Shown here in pieces: positions 1-8,518 of a stretch of 64,000 bases of DNA (its first letter is position 1; each line of letters opens with the position of its first letter). The stretch spans positions 57,357 through 121,356 of the forward strand of contig JAWKXN010000002.1 in the NCBI GenBank assembly GCA_041396965.1. The letters are read 5' to 3'. The notes beneath the pieces are model-generated. The model was given only the letters and a program-made list of their open reading frames with translations. It made no database searches and was not told the DNA's origin. Source of the stretch: Rickettsiales bacterium. Its GTDB lineage: Bacteria; Pseudomonadota; Alphaproteobacteria; Rickettsiales; SXRF01. A program made the position numbers and the translations under genes.

Positions 1-543
1 ATCAGCACCTTGCTCGCGCCACTCTTGATTCCCATCCTGTGTTCATGGCTATTAAGTAATAAGGTAGTCCCTTCGCCAGAACCATTATTTCGCACTCTAG
101 CGTTCTGCGTTTTCATTCCCATTGTTATTTACATTTTTACTAGAAAACACAAGCAGTTAGAGGTTACAATATATAATAACATCAAACTAATTTCCATTAT
201 CTTAGTGTTTTTTATCATCGCCTTTGTTGTCTCAAAGCAACGAGATTTCATACTTGCCGACACTACGGATTTACTTACTCCTCTTCTCTTAACCTTTTCA
301 TGTTTCTTCATATTTTTGATATTTGGATGGATGTTTACCAAAAATCAAAACCGAGAAACTCGGATAAGCATTACCACCTGCTCCATGTTTAACAACGTAG
401 CTCTCGGTGTCAGCATCGCCCTGCTCCATTTCCCACAGGATGTCATACTATTCGTCGCAATTGGTGAGGCGGTATGGGCAACGCTCCCAATAATATTCCG
501 CTGGTTTTTGAACAGCGGAACTGATAAAAAAGCCGAATCATGA
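1..543 (+). CDS. 3' part of a probable BASS-family (bile acid:sodium symporter-like) membrane transporter, truncated by the window edge
   Basis: The reading frame is already open at base 1, so only the C-terminal 180 or so residues are visible. They are very hydrophobic, with about five membrane segments. A stretch near residue 125 of the visible part (CSMFNNVALGVSIALL) resembles the Asn-rich core helix of bile acid:sodium symporter-like proteins (family knowledge), which move organic acids or other solutes with sodium across the inner membrane. Its stop overlaps the ctaG start (ATGA), so the two are probably co-transcribed. The family call is by general resemblance; another small-solute carrier family is possible. 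Confidence 0.5.
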   Translation: MSTLLAPLLIPILCSWLLSNKVVPSPEPLFRTLAFCVFIPIVIYIFTRKHKQLEVTIYNNIKLISIILVFFIIAFVVSKQRDFILADTTDLLTPLLLTFSCFFIFLIFGWMFTKNQNRETRISITTCSMFNNVALGVSIALLHFPQDVILFVAIGEAVWATLPIIFRWFLNSGTDKKAES

Positions 544-1061
544 ATAAAAACACAAAAATAGCCGGAAGCCTTGTTATGCTAGTAGCTGGTATGACCATGC
601 TCTCATTCGCCGCTGTACCCTTATACCGGATTTTCTGTAGTGTCACTGGCTATGGCGGCACAACCAAAGAAGCGACTAAACTCCCAGATAAAGTGTATGA
701 TAGAGTTATAAAAATTGAGTTTAACGCTGATATTGACCAAAAGCTTAACTGGCGATTCAAACCGGGTGAGCGCTTCCACAACGTGCGTGTCGGCGAACAA
801 GCCCTTACTTTCTTTGTAGCTCAAAACCTTGAAAACACCTCCTCAAAAGGAAGAGCTATCTATAATGTTGTTCCATTCAAGGCTGGCTCTTATTTTAACA
901 AAATAGAATGTTTTTGTTTTAGCGAGCAAACCTTAGAGCCTAACCAAAAAGTTAATATGCCAGTATCATTCTTCATAGATCCAGAAATACTTAACGATCC
1001 AGATATGGACGATGTTAATACAATCACCCTGTCTTACAGCTTTTTTCCCGCGAAAGACTGA
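540..1061 (+). CDS. ctaG: Cytochrome c oxidase assembly protein CtaG/Cox11
   Basis: Cox11 is a membrane-anchored periplasmic copper chaperone that delivers copper to the CuB site of cytochrome oxidase subunit I. The 173-residue protein has one N-terminal membrane helix (about 7-28), the conserved Cys33 just after it, and the copper-binding CFCF motif at 124-127 inside KIECFCFSEQ. Length is normal for the family. The ATG overlaps the stop of the upstream transporter by four bases. ctaE follows after about 110 bases. The usual partners ctaC, ctaD and ctaB are not here but about 19 kb away on the other strand. Confidence 0.97.
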   Translation: MNKNTKIAGSLVMLVAGMTMLSFAAVPLYRIFCSVTGYGGTTKEATKLPDKVYDRVIKIEFNADIDQKLNWRFKPGERFHNVRVGEQALTFFVAQNLENTSSKGRAIYNVVPFKAGSYFNKIECFCFSEQTLEPNQKVNMPVSFFIDPEILNDPDMDDVNTITLSYSFFPAKD

Positions 1062-1170
1062 TAAGAGTGGTATTTTTTTGCTAAAATAATGATTTTTTTC
1101 ATGACAAACCGGATAATACGGAATAATAATCTGCTAAGTTGTTCAGTGTTAACATAAAAAAGAGTTCAAT

Positions 1171-2151
1171 ATGTCACAAACCGATAATCATCAAGCTGGT
1201 CATCAATTTCATCTAGTAAATCCTAGCCCATGGCCGATAATAGCGGCATTCTCACTGCTAGGTGTTATGTTTGGTGGGGTTATGTATATGCACGGAAAAT
1301 CTGGCGGAGACATACTAATTCTAGTGGGTCTTTCCTCCCTTCTTTATACGGCTTTCGCTTGGTGGCGAGATGTTATCAAAGAAGGAATCACCGACAAGGC
1401 TCACACTGGCGTGGTAATGAAAGGTCTACGTTATGGCATGGCATTGTTTATCCTATCAGAAGTAGTATTTTTCGCGGCTTTCTTTTGGTCGTTCTTCAAC
1501 GCCAGTACGTTACCCAAATTACCGCTAGAGGAAACATGGGCGATAGCGGCTGGAACATGGCCACCTGCTGGAATCAAAGAATTTGATCCTTTGCACTTGC
1601 CTCTGCTTAATACATTGATCTTACTTCTTTCAGGAACCACCGTGACTTGGGCGCATTATGGCGTTCTAAAAGGTGATAATAAAACCACGATAACTGCCTT
1701 ATGGTACACAGTGGTACTTGGAGCGGCTTTCACTTGTTTACAGGCTTACGAGTATAGTCATGCCGCTTTCGGATTTAAGGATGGTGTTTACGCCTCAAAT
1801 TTCTATATGGCTACCGGCTTTCACGGTTTCCATGTTCTTATTGGCACTATATTTTTGGCGGTATGTTTAGTTAGGGCTTATAAAGGACAATTCTCAGCTG
1901 AACATCATCTAGGGTTTGAGTTCGCTGCTTGGTATTGGCATTTCGTTGACGTAGTGTGGCTATTTCTGTTCGTATTCGTGTATCTGGATTTTGCTAATGT
2001 AGCTATGCCACTACTTACCGCAATATTCTCGGTAACTGGTTTACTGACAATTCTTGCCGTATCAATAATAGCTGTCGCTATAACAGCTTATAGCATACTT
2101 AAATGTGGCAAGAAATCAGCTGCTCCTAGACCAAAAGTCCGTAATCATTAA
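1171..2151 (+). CDS. ctaE: Cytochrome c oxidase subunit III, with an extra C-terminal membrane segment
   Basis: Subunit III is a seven-helix inner-membrane subunit of aa3-type oxidase. The family pattern is clear: an N-terminal HPWP-like region (NPSPWPIIAAF), the helices around TGFHGFHVLIGTIFL, and the terminal WYWHFVDVVWLFLF motif. At 326 residues it is about 50 longer than usual. The family normally ends just after the VVWLF helix, whereas here about 52 more residues follow from residue 275, with one hydrophobic helix (about 278-306) and a basic tail. It sits downstream of ctaG and upstream of a DUF983 gene, a common alphaproteobacterial order. Confidence 0.97.
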   Translation: MSQTDNHQAGHQFHLVNPSPWPIIAAFSLLGVMFGGVMYMHGKSGGDILILVGLSSLLYTAFAWWRDVIKEGITDKAHTGVVMKGLRYGMALFILSEVVFFAAFFWSFFNASTLPKLPLEETWAIAAGTWPPAGIKEFDPLHLPLLNTLILLLSGTTVTWAHYGVLKGDNKTTITALWYTVVLGAAFTCLQAYEYSHAAFGFKDGVYASNFYMATGFHGFHVLIGTIFLAVCLVRAYKGQFSAEHHLGFEFAAWYWHFVDVVWLFLFVFVYLDFANVAMPLLTAIFSVTGLLTILAVSIIAVAITAYSILKCGKKSAAPRPKVRNH

Positions 2152-2530
2152 TATATTTGTTTTGTCTAAAAACAAAATACGCGAAAAAGCTAATTACGTA
2201 TCACTCAAACCTCGTTGCCCACGTTGCGATAGGACTTGTTTGTTTAACGGTTTATTTTCCATACGTAAAAACTGTCCAGTATGTGGATTAGACATAAGTG
2301 AATATGACGATGGCGATTACCCGATATTTTTTACTATCGTAACAGTATTAATACTGGATATGATGTTCACTGTAGTCATAGGTCTCATTTTTGGCTTCCA
2401 GCTATACATGTATATAATATTATGGCTTATAATCTCCACGATAGATTCCATAGCGCTAATCCGCGTAGTGAAAGCGGCGATAATAACTATGCGCTATGAT
2501 TTCAAACAGGAAGAAGAAGAAACTATATGA
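2105..2530 (+). CDS. DUF983 family zinc-ribbon membrane protein
   Basis: DUF983 proteins are small membrane proteins of unknown function, commonly encoded beside cytochrome oxidase genes in alphaproteobacteria. Visible here: two CxxC pairs (CPRC and CPVC) that would form a zinc ribbon, followed by two adjacent membrane helices and an acidic tail. The ATG at 2105 overlaps ctaE by 47 bases, and the first 19 codons lie in ctaE's coding region. A TTG at 2162, just after the ctaE stop, would give a 122-residue protein closer to family length. Neither start has a strong ribosome binding site, so the start is uncertain. Confidence 0.85.
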   Translation: MARNQLLLDQKSVIINIFVLSKNKIREKANYVSLKPRCPRCDRTCLFNGLFSIRKNCPVCGLDISEYDDGDYPIFFTIVTVLILDMMFTVVIGLIFGFQLYMYIILWLIISTIDSIALIRVVKAAIITMRYDFKQEEEETI

Positions 2531-2580
2531 GTCTAAGGAAAGAGTGGGGAAAAGTAAATTCAAGTGACTATAGACTCATA
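2526..2580. repeat. Inverted repeat between convergent genes, including a partial copy of the palindromic element end
   Basis: TATGAGTCTA (2526-2535) and TAGACTCATA (2571-2580) are a perfect 10-base inverted repeat separated by 35 bases. It spans the convergent ends of the DUF983 gene and rsmA, and could act as a two-way transcription stop. The right part, 2551-2572, matches the right end of the dispersed element at 4579-4697 and 51467-51586 at about 20 of 22 positions. The rsmA stop codon (2560-2562) lies inside that match. Confidence 0.6.
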
Positions 2581-3417
2581 AACTTCCGCCAGACGACAAA
2601 ATTCCTCTACCGTTAAATTTTCCGCTCTTAACGTTCCATCTATTCCTGAATTTTCCAGCAACGCCGCTGCGTTAATCCCTAGATCTTTAAGCGATGAGCG
2701 TAACATTTTCCGTCTTTTACCAAAAGCTGTCGCAAGTATTTTCTCAAGAATGTTTTTAGTAACTGTAGAAACTGGTTTTTCTTTAGGCAAAATAGTTACG
2801 ACAGCGGAATTAACTTTAGGGGGCGGGACAAAAAACTCCGGTCTTAGCTGAAAATCATAATAGCTATCACATAAAAATGAGGTTAACACAGATAGTCTAC
2901 CATATTCATTGTCATCTGGTGTAGCGACCACCCTTTTAGCCACCTCATCCTGAAACATCAAAGTAAGCGATTCATATGAATTATCTCTGCCATTTCTATA
3001 AATATCATCAAACCATTTTATTAATAACTGACTCGCCACATTATAAGGAAGATTAGCGACGATCTTGCGTGGCGCTGGCACAATATCTATCAAATCAACT
3101 TTAAGAGCATCTTCTGAAATGATATGCAGCCTACCATCAACAAAAAACTCGGATAATTCTTCCATTATCCGCACGCAACGCTCATCTTTCTCGACCACCG
3201 TAACACTTAATGCCTCCGACGCGAGCAATAGCCTAGTAAGCCCTCCCGGTCCTGAGCCTATCTCAATTACGTTTATTCCTTTTAGACTACCAGCGCTAGC
3301 GACTACTTTCGTAAGTATCATCTCATCAAGCAAAAAATGCTGTCCAAGCGACTTACGGGTAAACAAACTATGTTTTTTAATAACCTCTTCAAGAGAGGGA
3401 AGTTTTTCACTTACCAT
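2560..3417 (-). CDS. rsmA: 16S rRNA (adenine1518/1519-N6) dimethyltransferase RsmA/KsgA
   Basis: KsgA dimethylates two adjacent adenosines near the 3' end of 16S rRNA during late small-subunit assembly, using S-adenosylmethionine. The 285-residue protein has GQHFL at 25-29, the SAM-binding EIGSGPG motif at 52-58 and the catalytic NLPYN motif at 122-126, all typical. Its ATG directly abuts the stop of the patatin-like gene upstream, so the two are probably one transcript. The final codons and the stop lie inside a sequence matching the end of the dispersed palindromic element. Confidence 0.97.
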   Translation of the reverse strand: MVSEKLPSLEEVIKKHSLFTRKSLGQHFLLDEMILTKVVASAGSLKGINVIEIGSGPGGLTRLLLASEALSVTVVEKDERCVRIMEELSEFFVDGRLHIISEDALKVDLIDIVPAPRKIVANLPYNVASQLLIKWFDDIYRNGRDNSYESLTLMFQDEVAKRVVATPDDNEYGRLSVLTSFLCDSYYDFQLRPEFFVPPPKVNSAVVTILPKEKPVSTVTKNILEKILATAFGKRRKMLRSSLKDLGINAAALLENSGIDGTLRAENLTVEEFCRLAEVYESIVT

Positions 3418-4554
3418 TTAACCAGCTTTTCTTACGGCTTTCTTCTTCTCAGCACTACTGACCTTACCGGCATCTACCTTCTTATGAACTTTCTCGGTAA
3501 TATTTTCCTTATCATTTCCAGTACAACCACATAAAAATGTATCACGAATATTAAGCGTAGATTTTTTACCGACATCATTCCAGTTTTTTCTAAGCCAATC
3601 ATCAGCAGCGTCATAACCTATCTTATGCAGATAACGGAAAAAATCCAAATCAGCGTTCATTTTGCTAGAAGCGTTTAGTTTCTTCATTTCTTCTGGTGGA
3701 AAAATCACATGCATTCTTACGTCTTTATACTCATCAGCCGATAATTTTCCACGTCTTATGAGACGTGATACAAAATCAATAGCACGCATCTCTGCGCTAA
3801 GACTAGAGTTAAAATTAATCTCATTTACCCTGTCTATAATCTCATAAGCAGTACGTGGAGTTTCTTCCCTAAATAATGGGTTTATCTGTACCAATAATAC
3901 ATCATCACTAGATGTATTATAAATAAGCGGCCATATAACAGGATTGCCCATATAGCCACCATCCCAATATTCCTCTCCATCAATTTCTACGGCCTTAAAA
4001 AGGAAAGGGATACAAGCTGACGCCATAATAACATCTATATTAATTTCCTTATTATCAAACACCCTAACCTGTCCACTTTTCACATGTGTAGTAGCTATAT
4101 AAAGCTTTATATCCTTACATGAGGTTACCAAATCAAAATCTACCATATCCTCAACCACCCCTCTAAGTGGGTTATAATCAAAAGGATTCAGATCATAGGG
4201 TGAGAATAGTCTGCTTAATAAATCAAAAAAATGATAGGTGGGCGATAAGTCCATATTCCATCCAGTTAAAAACCGATCAAATGGATTCTTATGTAAAGGA
4301 CTATAAGCACCCACCTCACCAATTTTTTTCCAAAATTTTTCAAGTGCTTCTTTGGCTCCGATATTCTTGCCTTTATTATACCCCGACACTAAAATCGCGG
4401 CATTCATCGCTCCAGCGCTGGTACCACTTACACCATCTATTATAAAATTATCTTCCTCAAGCAACCTATCTAAGGTTCCCCAGCTATACGCGCCATGCGC
4501 TCCACCACCTTGTAAAGCTAGGTTAATCTTCTTTTTTTCATTACTTATTACCAC
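3418..4554 (-). CDS. Patatin-like phospholipase
   Basis: Patatin-like proteins are lipid acyl hydrolases with a Ser-Asp catalytic dyad. In this 378-residue protein the oxyanion GGGAHG is at 16-21, the nucleophile elbow GTSAG at 44-48 (Ser46), and the aspartate lies in DGG at 198-200. All catalytic elements are present, so the enzyme is probably active. There is no signal peptide; the C-terminus is basic and lysine-rich (about 345-378). It could remodel the cell's own phospholipids or be a secreted effector; the sequence does not decide. It is encoded directly upstream of rsmA with no gap. Confidence 0.9.
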   Translation of the reverse strand: MVISNEKKKINLALQGGGAHGAYSWGTLDRLLEEDNFIIDGVSGTSAGAMNAAILVSGYNKGKNIGAKEALEKFWKKIGEVGAYSPLHKNPFDRFLTGWNMDLSPTYHFFDLLSRLFSPYDLNPFDYNPLRGVVEDMVDFDLVTSCKDIKLYIATTHVKSGQVRVFDNKEINIDVIMASACIPFLFKAVEIDGEEYWDGGYMGNPVIWPLIYNTSSDDVLLVQINPLFREETPRTAYEIIDRVNEINFNSSLSAEMRAIDFVSRLIRRGKLSADEYKDVRMHVIFPPEEMKKLNASSKMNADLDFFRYLHKIGYDAADDWLRKNWNDVGKKSTLNIRDTFLCGCTGNDKENITEKVHKKVDAGKVSSAEKKKAVRKAG

Positions 4555-4578
4555 TGCCTCCTCCTTCCATTAAGTCAT

Positions 4579-4697
4579 TATATAGTCTTTTTAGTTTATT
4601 TTTATACAAAGTAAACCAATTGAGCAAACTAGCCAACTTGTAGAAAACCACACGAGGCGAAGTTTAACAATGTATAAAATAAAATCAAATTACTATA
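4579..4697. repeat. Dispersed palindromic element, copy A
   Basis: A 119-base sequence nearly the same (roughly 87% by eye) as 51467-51586. Its ends form imperfect inverted repeats of about 36 bases: it begins TATATAGTCTTTTTAG, and the reverse complement of the other end begins TATAGTAATTTGATTTTA. It fills almost the whole gap between the histidine kinase gene and the patatin gene. The kinase stop codon (4693-4695) lies inside its right end. It has no coding capacity, so it is a MITE-like or palindromic element rather than an insertion sequence. Confidence 0.8.
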
Positions 4698-6093
4698 CTT
4701 TATTAAAACGCATACACACCTTAAGTCCGGGATTATTATCCGAGAATATAATTTCTATATTATGTATACTAGCAACCGTCGCGACCATACTAAGTCCTAA
4801 ACCATTCCCCCTAGTATTCCTACTCTGTTCTAAACGGAAAAATTTTTCAAACACTTTATCTCTGCTGTCTTTTGGAATACCTATACCATTATCCGCTATT
4901 ATTATATCAACGTAACTATCCTTACGTTCGTAATATATTTCTATCATTCCACCTTCAGGTGTAAACTTAATAGCGTTATCAATAAGATTAGCGAAGGCTT
5001 GCTCTAATAATTTTCTTTCACCATTTATTATAATTTCACTATCTATCTTGTTAATAATCTCAATGTTTTTATCAAGCGCGTAAGGCTCGTAAAACTCCAC
5101 CATATTGCCAATAACAACCTGTAAATTACATGACTTAAAATCATGAAATTCTCTGTTAGCCTCTAATTCTGATATTTTAAGTATAGCATTAAAAGTAGCT
5201 ATCAATTCCTGTATGTCATAGATATTTTTCTCCAACAACTCACGAGCCGGATTACCCTCATCAATTTTACGCAAACCATTTTCTAACCTACCGATAATAC
5301 GATTAAGAGGACTACGCAAATCATGAGCTATGTTATTGGCGAATTCACTAAGTGACTTGAGCAGACCTTCTATCCTATCAAGCATATTATTAAGATTATA
5401 CGACAACCCATCAAACTCATCTCCACCTTTAGTAAAAGGAATCCGAGTACTAAGCGCGCCATGCATTATAGTATAGGTAGAACGGTTAATTACGTTAATC
5501 CTGCGCATTACACTACGGGTTATTACCATAGCACCAATAAACGCCATAATCATGGTCACAAGCAAACTCGCCCAAAAAGTCTGCGCTATAATATATTCTA
5601 TTTTTTCAGTATCCTGAAGAGTTTTCCCTACCAATATCTTCCGCCATTTTGAAAGTGGAACGGTAACAGCCTTTACTTTAATATTCTTTTGTTTATATGG
5701 AGCGCTTTCAATATAAAAACTTACCCAATTACCTTTATCAAAAGGCTTCTCAACTATCGCCTCGTCCGGCCATCTATCCAGATTACCACCAAGCTTTTTA
5801 TTATCTCTATTAACCAATATATATATTTCGCTGCCATTATTGTCTTCTTCAACTAACTCTTTAATCCTTGCCTCAAGTCCTTTAGAGCCACTTTTACTAT
5901 ATTCTCTGGCAAGATAAGTGTACTGCGTGCGCACGGAATCACTTATCTGCTCTCGCACATAACGCATTGCATAGCTATAGATAAAACCAAAAAGAATTAT
6001 TATGGAAAGACTGAACATCCCCACATAGACAAGAGCTAGGCGGAAAGTAAAAGTTTTAGCGATATTTGAGTAACGTAATCTCATGATATCCAT
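4693..6093 (-). CDS. Sensor histidine kinase (HAMP, HisKA, HATPase), no adjacent regulator
   Basis: Membrane two-component kinase of 466 residues. Two membrane helices (about 17-42 and 170-192) flank a periplasmic sensor of about 125 residues. HAMP follows (about 190-245), then the phospho-accepting His257 in NIAHDLRSP, the N box NLIDNAIKF (369-377), DNGIGI (401-406) and GNGLGLS (429-435). All catalytic motifs are intact. No response regulator lies beside it. The OmpR-type regulator at 41389-42063 is the only candidate in the window, and similar kinase and regulator types are often encoded together in alphaproteobacteria, so they may be partners (inference). Its stop lies in the palindromic element. 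Confidence 0.93.
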   Translation of the reverse strand: MDIMRLRYSNIAKTFTFRLALVYVGMFSLSIIILFGFIYSYAMRYVREQISDSVRTQYTYLAREYSKSGSKGLEARIKELVEEDNNGSEIYILVNRDNKKLGGNLDRWPDEAIVEKPFDKGNWVSFYIESAPYKQKNIKVKAVTVPLSKWRKILVGKTLQDTEKIEYIIAQTFWASLLVTMIMAFIGAMVITRSVMRRINVINRSTYTIMHGALSTRIPFTKGGDEFDGLSYNLNNMLDRIEGLLKSLSEFANNIAHDLRSPLNRIIGRLENGLRKIDEGNPARELLEKNIYDIQELIATFNAILKISELEANREFHDFKSCNLQVVIGNMVEFYEPYALDKNIEIINKIDSEIIINGERKLLEQAFANLIDNAIKFTPEGGMIEIYYERKDSYVDIIIADNGIGIPKDSRDKVFEKFFRLEQSRNTRGNGLGLSMVATVASIHNIEIIFSDNNPGLKVCMRFNKV

Positions 6094-6192
6094 TATACAC
6101 AGTCACTCAATTTTTATACAACGCTAAAACACCTATAGACTTAAGCTAATTTTCTATAGCCCATTGCCTGTATACATGCCAATCCTAATAAA

Positions 6193-7341
6193 CTAAAATT
6201 GGTCTCTATCACCTAACATTGACGTATCATGTGGTTTCTTAGCTGACATAGCGACTCCCATCTCATACTGCTTAATAACAAGACGTAAATTAGCCGGATT
6301 ATCAGCTTCAGCAAGAGCTATCTGCTCTGTGATTAATCCTCCAGTATATAAAGAAAATAAAGCCTGCTCAAATGTCTGCATTCCAACGTCACGTCCTCTT
6401 TCTATATGCTCGCGTATCTCTTTTATCCTACCTTCTGCTATCAGGTCACGAATGATACCATCATTTAGCATTATCTCAGAAACCGCGTGCCTACCACCTT
6501 CCTTTCCCGCGACCAAGCGCTGAGAAAAAATAGCTTTAATATTAACAGACAAATTAAGAAGTATCTGTTTATGTTTTTCCTCAGGAAAAAAATTGATGAT
6601 CCGTTCTATTGCTTGATTAGCGTTGTTAGCATGTAAAGTAGCCACGCATAAATGTCCAGTTTCAGAGAACATAATAGCGTGCTCCATAGCCTCACGATCA
6701 CGAATCTCGCCAATAACAATTACATCAGGAGACTGCCGCAAAGCATTTTTAAGAGCCACTCCATAAGAGTAAGTATCTATACCTATATCCCTTTGTGAAA
6801 AAATACACTTACCATGCTCATGAACAAACTCTATTGGATCTTCTATGGTTATCACATGACCTGAGCCTTGAGTATTTCTATGCCCAAGCATTGCCGCGAG
6901 CGACGTGGATTTACCAGAGCCCGTAGCCCCCACTATTAAAACTAAACCACGCTTTTCTAGCGCTATCTCACCATAAGCGGCAGGTATCTTTAACTCCTCA
7001 ATAGTTGGTATATGTGTACAAATTCTTCTTAAGACTATACTTGTAAATTTACGCTGACGATAAACATTAAGACGAAATCTATGCTCTTTCCATACTACGG
7101 CGGTATTATACTCAAGTGTTGATTCAAACTCCAGTCTGGCATCCTCATTCAAAAGACTGTCAAATATATTTTCCATATCTTTTTGGATTATATTATCACC
7201 ATTTTGTATTTTTATTTCGCCCTGAAAACGAAATACAGGTGGGCTGCCCACTGTAAAATAACAGTCAGAAGCATCTGTTTTTATAAAACTATCTAAAACT
7301 AAATCCAAATTAAAAGCCATATCAACCTTTCTAGAATCCAC
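6193..7341 (-). CDS. pilU: PilT/PilU-type twitching-motility ATPase (PilU-like)
   Basis: Hexameric cytoplasmic ATPase of the type IV pilus retraction family. The 382-residue protein has Walker A GATGSGKST at 138-146, Walker B around 206-215 (ending GEIRD) and the His box GHLCVATLHANN at 229-240. It is the second of two such genes: its start overlaps the 3' end of pilT by 11 bases, the usual pilT-pilU arrangement. An ATG seven codons in (7320) would remove the overlap and give MAFNLDLVL. No other pilus assembly genes are in the window. Assignment as PilU rather than a second PilT rests on gene order. Confidence 0.85.
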   Translation of the reverse strand: MDSRKVDMAFNLDLVLDSFIKTDASDCYFTVGSPPVFRFQGEIKIQNGDNIIQKDMENIFDSLLNEDARLEFESTLEYNTAVVWKEHRFRLNVYRQRKFTSIVLRRICTHIPTIEELKIPAAYGEIALEKRGLVLIVGATGSGKSTSLAAMLGHRNTQGSGHVITIEDPIEFVHEHGKCIFSQRDIGIDTYSYGVALKNALRQSPDVIVIGEIRDREAMEHAIMFSETGHLCVATLHANNANQAIERIINFFPEEKHKQILLNLSVNIKAIFSQRLVAGKEGGRHAVSEIMLNDGIIRDLIAEGRIKEIREHIERGRDVGMQTFEQALFSLYTGGLITEQIALAEADNPANLRLVIKQYEMGVAMSAKKPHDTSMLGDRDQF

Positions 7342-8446
7342 TATTACCAGACTTTACCGATGAAGCCTTACTATCACTTATTTTACCAGCGTTTTCCATT
7401 AAATTCTCTGATTCATCTGATGTACTAGTGCTAAGAGCTCTACGCGCGACTTCCTCAGTAATTATATTCTCTTTTAGTAAAGCGAAAATACTATCCTTCA
7501 TTGTTATCATACCGATTTTACTACCCATCTGCATCATGGAGTAAATCTGAGAAATGCGTGCTTCACGAATCAAATTACGCACCGCGGCAGTCCCTAATAA
7601 AATCTCATGAGTAGCCACCATGCCACCTTCTTTTTTCTTAAGCAAAGATTGAGTAATAACTGCCTCAAGCGATATTGACAGCATTGAACGTATCATCTCC
7701 TTATCACCCGCTGGAAACACATCTATAATACGATCTATAGTTTTTGGAGCTGAGTTCGTATGCAGTGTCCCAAGCACCAAATGCCCAGTTTCAGAGGCGG
7801 TAAGAGCAAGATGGATAGTTTCTATATCCCTAAGCTCACCAACCAGTATTACATCAGGATCTTCCCTAAGCGCGCTACGGAGGGCAATAGAAAATGATTT
7901 GGTATTTTTGCCCACTTCTCTTTGATTTATTAATGATTGTTTTGACGTATGTAAAAACTCTACCGGATCTTCAATAGTTATGATGTGTTTCGCCGAATTT
8001 CTATTAATATGATCAATCATCGCCGCGAGAGTCGTGGATTTACCAGAACCCGTGGGACCCGTTACCAAAACTAGCCCTTTATTCAACAAAGATAACTTTT
8101 TTAATATATCAGGCGCGCCAATAGTATCTAAATTCTGCACCTCATTTGAAATCATCCTAAGAACCGCCGCCGCTCCTGACACAGTATTAAAAGCATTGAC
8201 ACGAAAACGCATATTATCGCCAAAAGATATAGCGAAATCCAATTCTAGCTCTCTCTCATATTCAGCGCGTTGCTGTTCTGTCATGATAGAATAAAGCATG
8301 TTCTTTATCTCTTCATTAGTAAGAGAAGAACCCTTGTACGGAACCATATCTCCATTTATCCTCAAAATAGGAGGATTATTCACCGATAAATGAAGATCCG
8401 AAGCCTTATTCTTCTGAGTAAAGACCAATAAGTCAGTTATTTCCAC
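7331..8446 (-). CDS. pilT: Type IV pilus retraction ATPase PilT
   Basis: PilT drives depolymerisation of type IV pili and hence twitching. The 371-residue protein begins with the family's MEITDLL..ASDLHL segment and has Walker A GPTGSGKST at 130-138, Walker B ending VGELRD at 202-207, and GHLVLGTLHTNSA at 221-233. An AVRNLIRE sequence near residue 290 corresponds to PilT's AIRNLIRE motif. The last 35 residues are a Ser/Lys-rich tail not typical of PilT. It is followed by the PilU-like gene (11-base overlap) and preceded, 72 bases away, by the OstA-TPR gene, suggesting one transcript. Confidence 0.92.
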   Translation of the reverse strand: MEITDLLVFTQKNKASDLHLSVNNPPILRINGDMVPYKGSSLTNEEIKNMLYSIMTEQQRAEYERELELDFAISFGDNMRFRVNAFNTVSGAAAVLRMISNEVQNLDTIGAPDILKKLSLLNKGLVLVTGPTGSGKSTTLAAMIDHINRNSAKHIITIEDPVEFLHTSKQSLINQREVGKNTKSFSIALRSALREDPDVILVGELRDIETIHLALTASETGHLVLGTLHTNSAPKTIDRIIDVFPAGDKEMIRSMLSISLEAVITQSLLKKKEGGMVATHEILLGTAAVRNLIREARISQIYSMMQMGSKIGMITMKDSIFALLKENIITEEVARRALSTSTSDESENLMENAGKISDSKASSVKSGNSGF

Positions 8447-8518
8447 AAAAACCTCTAATATCGCGAATAAGTCTTACAAATTACAGTAAAATGACCAAAC
8501 GGAAATGGTTAAATTAAC

